A stretch of 6,545 nucleotides of DNA from Pseudomonadota bacterium. GTDB lineage: Bacteria; Pseudomonadota; Alphaproteobacteria; Rhizobiales; Xanthobacteraceae. The notes under the pieces are model-generated. The model was not told where the DNA came from and did no database searches. It saw nothing but the letters and a program-made list of their open reading frames with translations. This document shows positions 5,448 to 6,545 of this stretch, piece by piece (position 1 is the first letter of the stretch; each line of letters begins with the position of its first letter). Location of the stretch: NCBI GenBank assembly GCA_023391175.1, contig JAEWBL010000603.1, forward strand, positions 1-6,545, in the 5' to 3' direction. Made by a program: the position numbers and the translations under genes.

Positions 5448-6545
5448 TCAGCCGGCGCGACCCACCGTTCTCAGGGCGAAGAGATAAACGAGGGCGACCT
5501 CGTCCAGCCGGTCGAACCGGCCGGCAGCCCCGCCATGGCCCGCATCCATGTTGGTGCGCAGCAGCAGGGGCCGGTCCCCGGTGTCCGCCGCCCGCAGCCG
5601 TGCCATCCATTTCGCCGGCTCCCAATAGGTCACGCGCGGGTCGGTGAGCCCGGCCAGGGCGAAGATGGAGGGGTAGGGCTGCGCCTTCACATTATCCACC
5701 GGCGAATAGCCCCGGATCCGGTGGAAGGCGGCTTCGTCGGCGATGGGGTTGCCCCACTCCGGCCATTCGGGAGGGGTGAGGGGGAGGGTGTCGTCCAGCA
5801 TGGTCGTGAGCACGTCCACGAACGGCACTTCGGCGACGATGCCGGCGAACAGGTCCGGCCGAAGGTTTGCGACCGCGCCCATCAGCATCCCGCCCGCCGA
5901 GCCGCCCTGGGCGACGATGCGTTCCGGGCGGGTGAAGCCTTCCGCCACCAGATGCTCGGCTGCGGCGATGAAATCCGTGAAGGTGTTGGTCTTCTTGGCC
6001 AGCTTGCCGTCGGCATACCAGCGCCAGCCCTTGTCCGTGCCGCCGCGGATATGGGCGATGGCATAGACGAAGCCGCGATCCACCAGCGACAGCCGGTTGG
6101 TGGCGAAGCCGGCCGGAATGGTAATTCCGTAGGCGCCATAGCCATAGAGCAGCAGCGGAGCGGAGCCGTCGAGCGGCGTGTCCTTGTGATAGAGCAGGGA
6201 GACCGGAACGGTCTCGCCGTCCGGCGCCGGGGCCATGAGGCGACGCGTCACGTAGTCCGCCGGGTCATGGCCGGAAGGGACCTCCTGCCGCTTCAGCATC
6301 TCGCGCCGGCGGCTCGCCATGTCGTAGTCCCACACCTCGGACGGGGTGGTCATGGACGCATAGGTGAAGCGCAGCTGTGTGGTATCGAAGGCGTAGCCGG
6401 CCGACATCCCTAGTGCATAGGCCTCCTCGTCGAAGGCGATGGCATGTTCCGCGCCGTCGGCGAGCGCCCGGATGACGATGCGCGGCAGCCCGCCCTCGCG
6501 CTCCAGGCGCGCCATATGGCCGCTGAACACCGTATGGCTCAGGAT
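5448..6545 (-). CDS. ptrB: Oligopeptidase B-like S9 serine peptidase, C-terminal half (5' end outside window)
   Basis: The last 365 residues are visible; the family is about 680-720 long, so the start and most of the beta-propeller lie outside the window. The frame is open to the window edge, so the GTG at 6530 is internal. The end of the propeller (to about residue 100) is followed by the alpha/beta-hydrolase domain: LLLYGYGAYG, then AHIRGG-x-DKGWRWY, KKTNTF-x-DFI, QGGSAGGMLMG, VPFVDVLTTMLD, EWGNP and YSPVDNV. The catalytic triad is complete: Ser216 in GGSAGG, Asp302 in GLTDPRV and His337 in DAGHGG, at spacings of 86 and 35. E. coli PtrB has 85 and 35. GGSAGG, as opposed to the GGSNGG of prolyl oligopeptidase, and WEPAKW favour oligopeptidase B, which cleaves short peptides after Arg or Lys, usually in the cytoplasm. 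Of the acidic subsite residues known from the enterobacterial enzymes, only the Glu576 equivalent (Glu260) remains. It is co-directional with lptF, 137 bp upstream of the lptF ATG, and probably separately transcribed. Confidence 0.92.
   Translation of the reverse strand: MLSHTVFSGHMARLEREGGLPRIVIRALADGAEHAIAFDEEAYALGMSAGYAFDTTQLRFTYASMTTPSEVWDYDMASRRREMLKRQEVPSGHDPADYVTRRLMAPAPDGETVPVSLLYHKDTPLDGSAPLLLYGYGAYGITIPAGFATNRLSLVDRGFVYAIAHIRGGTDKGWRWYADGKLAKKTNTFTDFIAAAEHLVAEGFTRPERIVAQGGSAGGMLMGAVANLRPDLFAGIVAEVPFVDVLTTMLDDTLPLTPPEWPEWGNPIADEAAFHRIRGYSPVDNVKAQPYPSIFALAGLTDPRVTYWEPAKWMARLRAADTGDRPLLLRTNMDAGHGGAAGRFDRLDEVALVYLFALRTVGRAG

Noticed and set aside
2205..6413. Long plus-strand open frames opposite the genes (2205-2954, 2885-4105, 4300-5436, 5190-6413)
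   Set aside because: They are antisense to well-recognised genes, are rich in Arg, His, Gly and Gln with no recognisable domain, and are what high-GC codon bias produces on the opposite strand.
1..6545. Search for tRNA, rRNA, CRISPR arrays, insertion sequences, attachment sites or a novel defence system
   Set aside because: No regularly spaced repeats, no transposase or integrase motifs, no terminal inverted repeats and no tRNA-like cloverleaf were seen. The window is nearly filled by housekeeping envelope genes and a peptidase.

Overview
The window is GC-rich chromosomal DNA (hand counts of several 60-base lines gave 57-68% G+C). Every convincing gene lies on the minus strand. Gene content and protein style (ACEPC-type LptD, LptF/LptG/LptD/SurA in one run) point to an alphaproteobacterium. 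A Hyphomicrobiales member, perhaps of the Xanthobacteraceae type, is the likeliest source, but that is inference from remembered family patterns and not from a marker gene.

Layout in the direction of transcription (high to low coordinates): the C-terminal half of an oligopeptidase B-like serine peptidase (ptrB, 6545-5448, 5' end outside the window); a 134-bp intergenic region with a candidate sigma-70-type promoter, a perfect 12-bp palindrome and a small hairpin; lptF (5310-3970); lptG (3967-2870), 2 bp after lptF; lptD (2873-321), whose ATG overlaps the lptG stop as ATGA; a 97-bp gap with an imperfect hairpin; and the first 74 codons of surA (223-1, 3' end outside the window).

The four genes lptF-lptG-lptD-surA form an outer-membrane biogenesis operon. 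LptF and LptG are the membrane subunits of the LptB2FG ABC transporter that extracts lipopolysaccharide from the inner membrane. LptD is the outer-membrane barrel that inserts it into the outer leaflet. SurA is the periplasmic chaperone that helps fold barrel proteins, LptD among them. The tight lptF/lptG/lptD junctions suggest translational coupling. The peptidase gene upstream is co-directional but separated by a gap that looks able to carry its own promoter, so it is probably a neighbour and not a pathway member.

I did not find a new system, mobile element, RNA gene or CRISPR array. The points worth a second look are protein-level: a roughly 60-residue Ala/Pro-rich insertion in the periplasmic domain of LptF, missing acidic subsite residues in the peptidase, and a reduced and rearranged cysteine set in LptD. 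At the DNA level there is the perfect palindrome beside the candidate lptF promoter.
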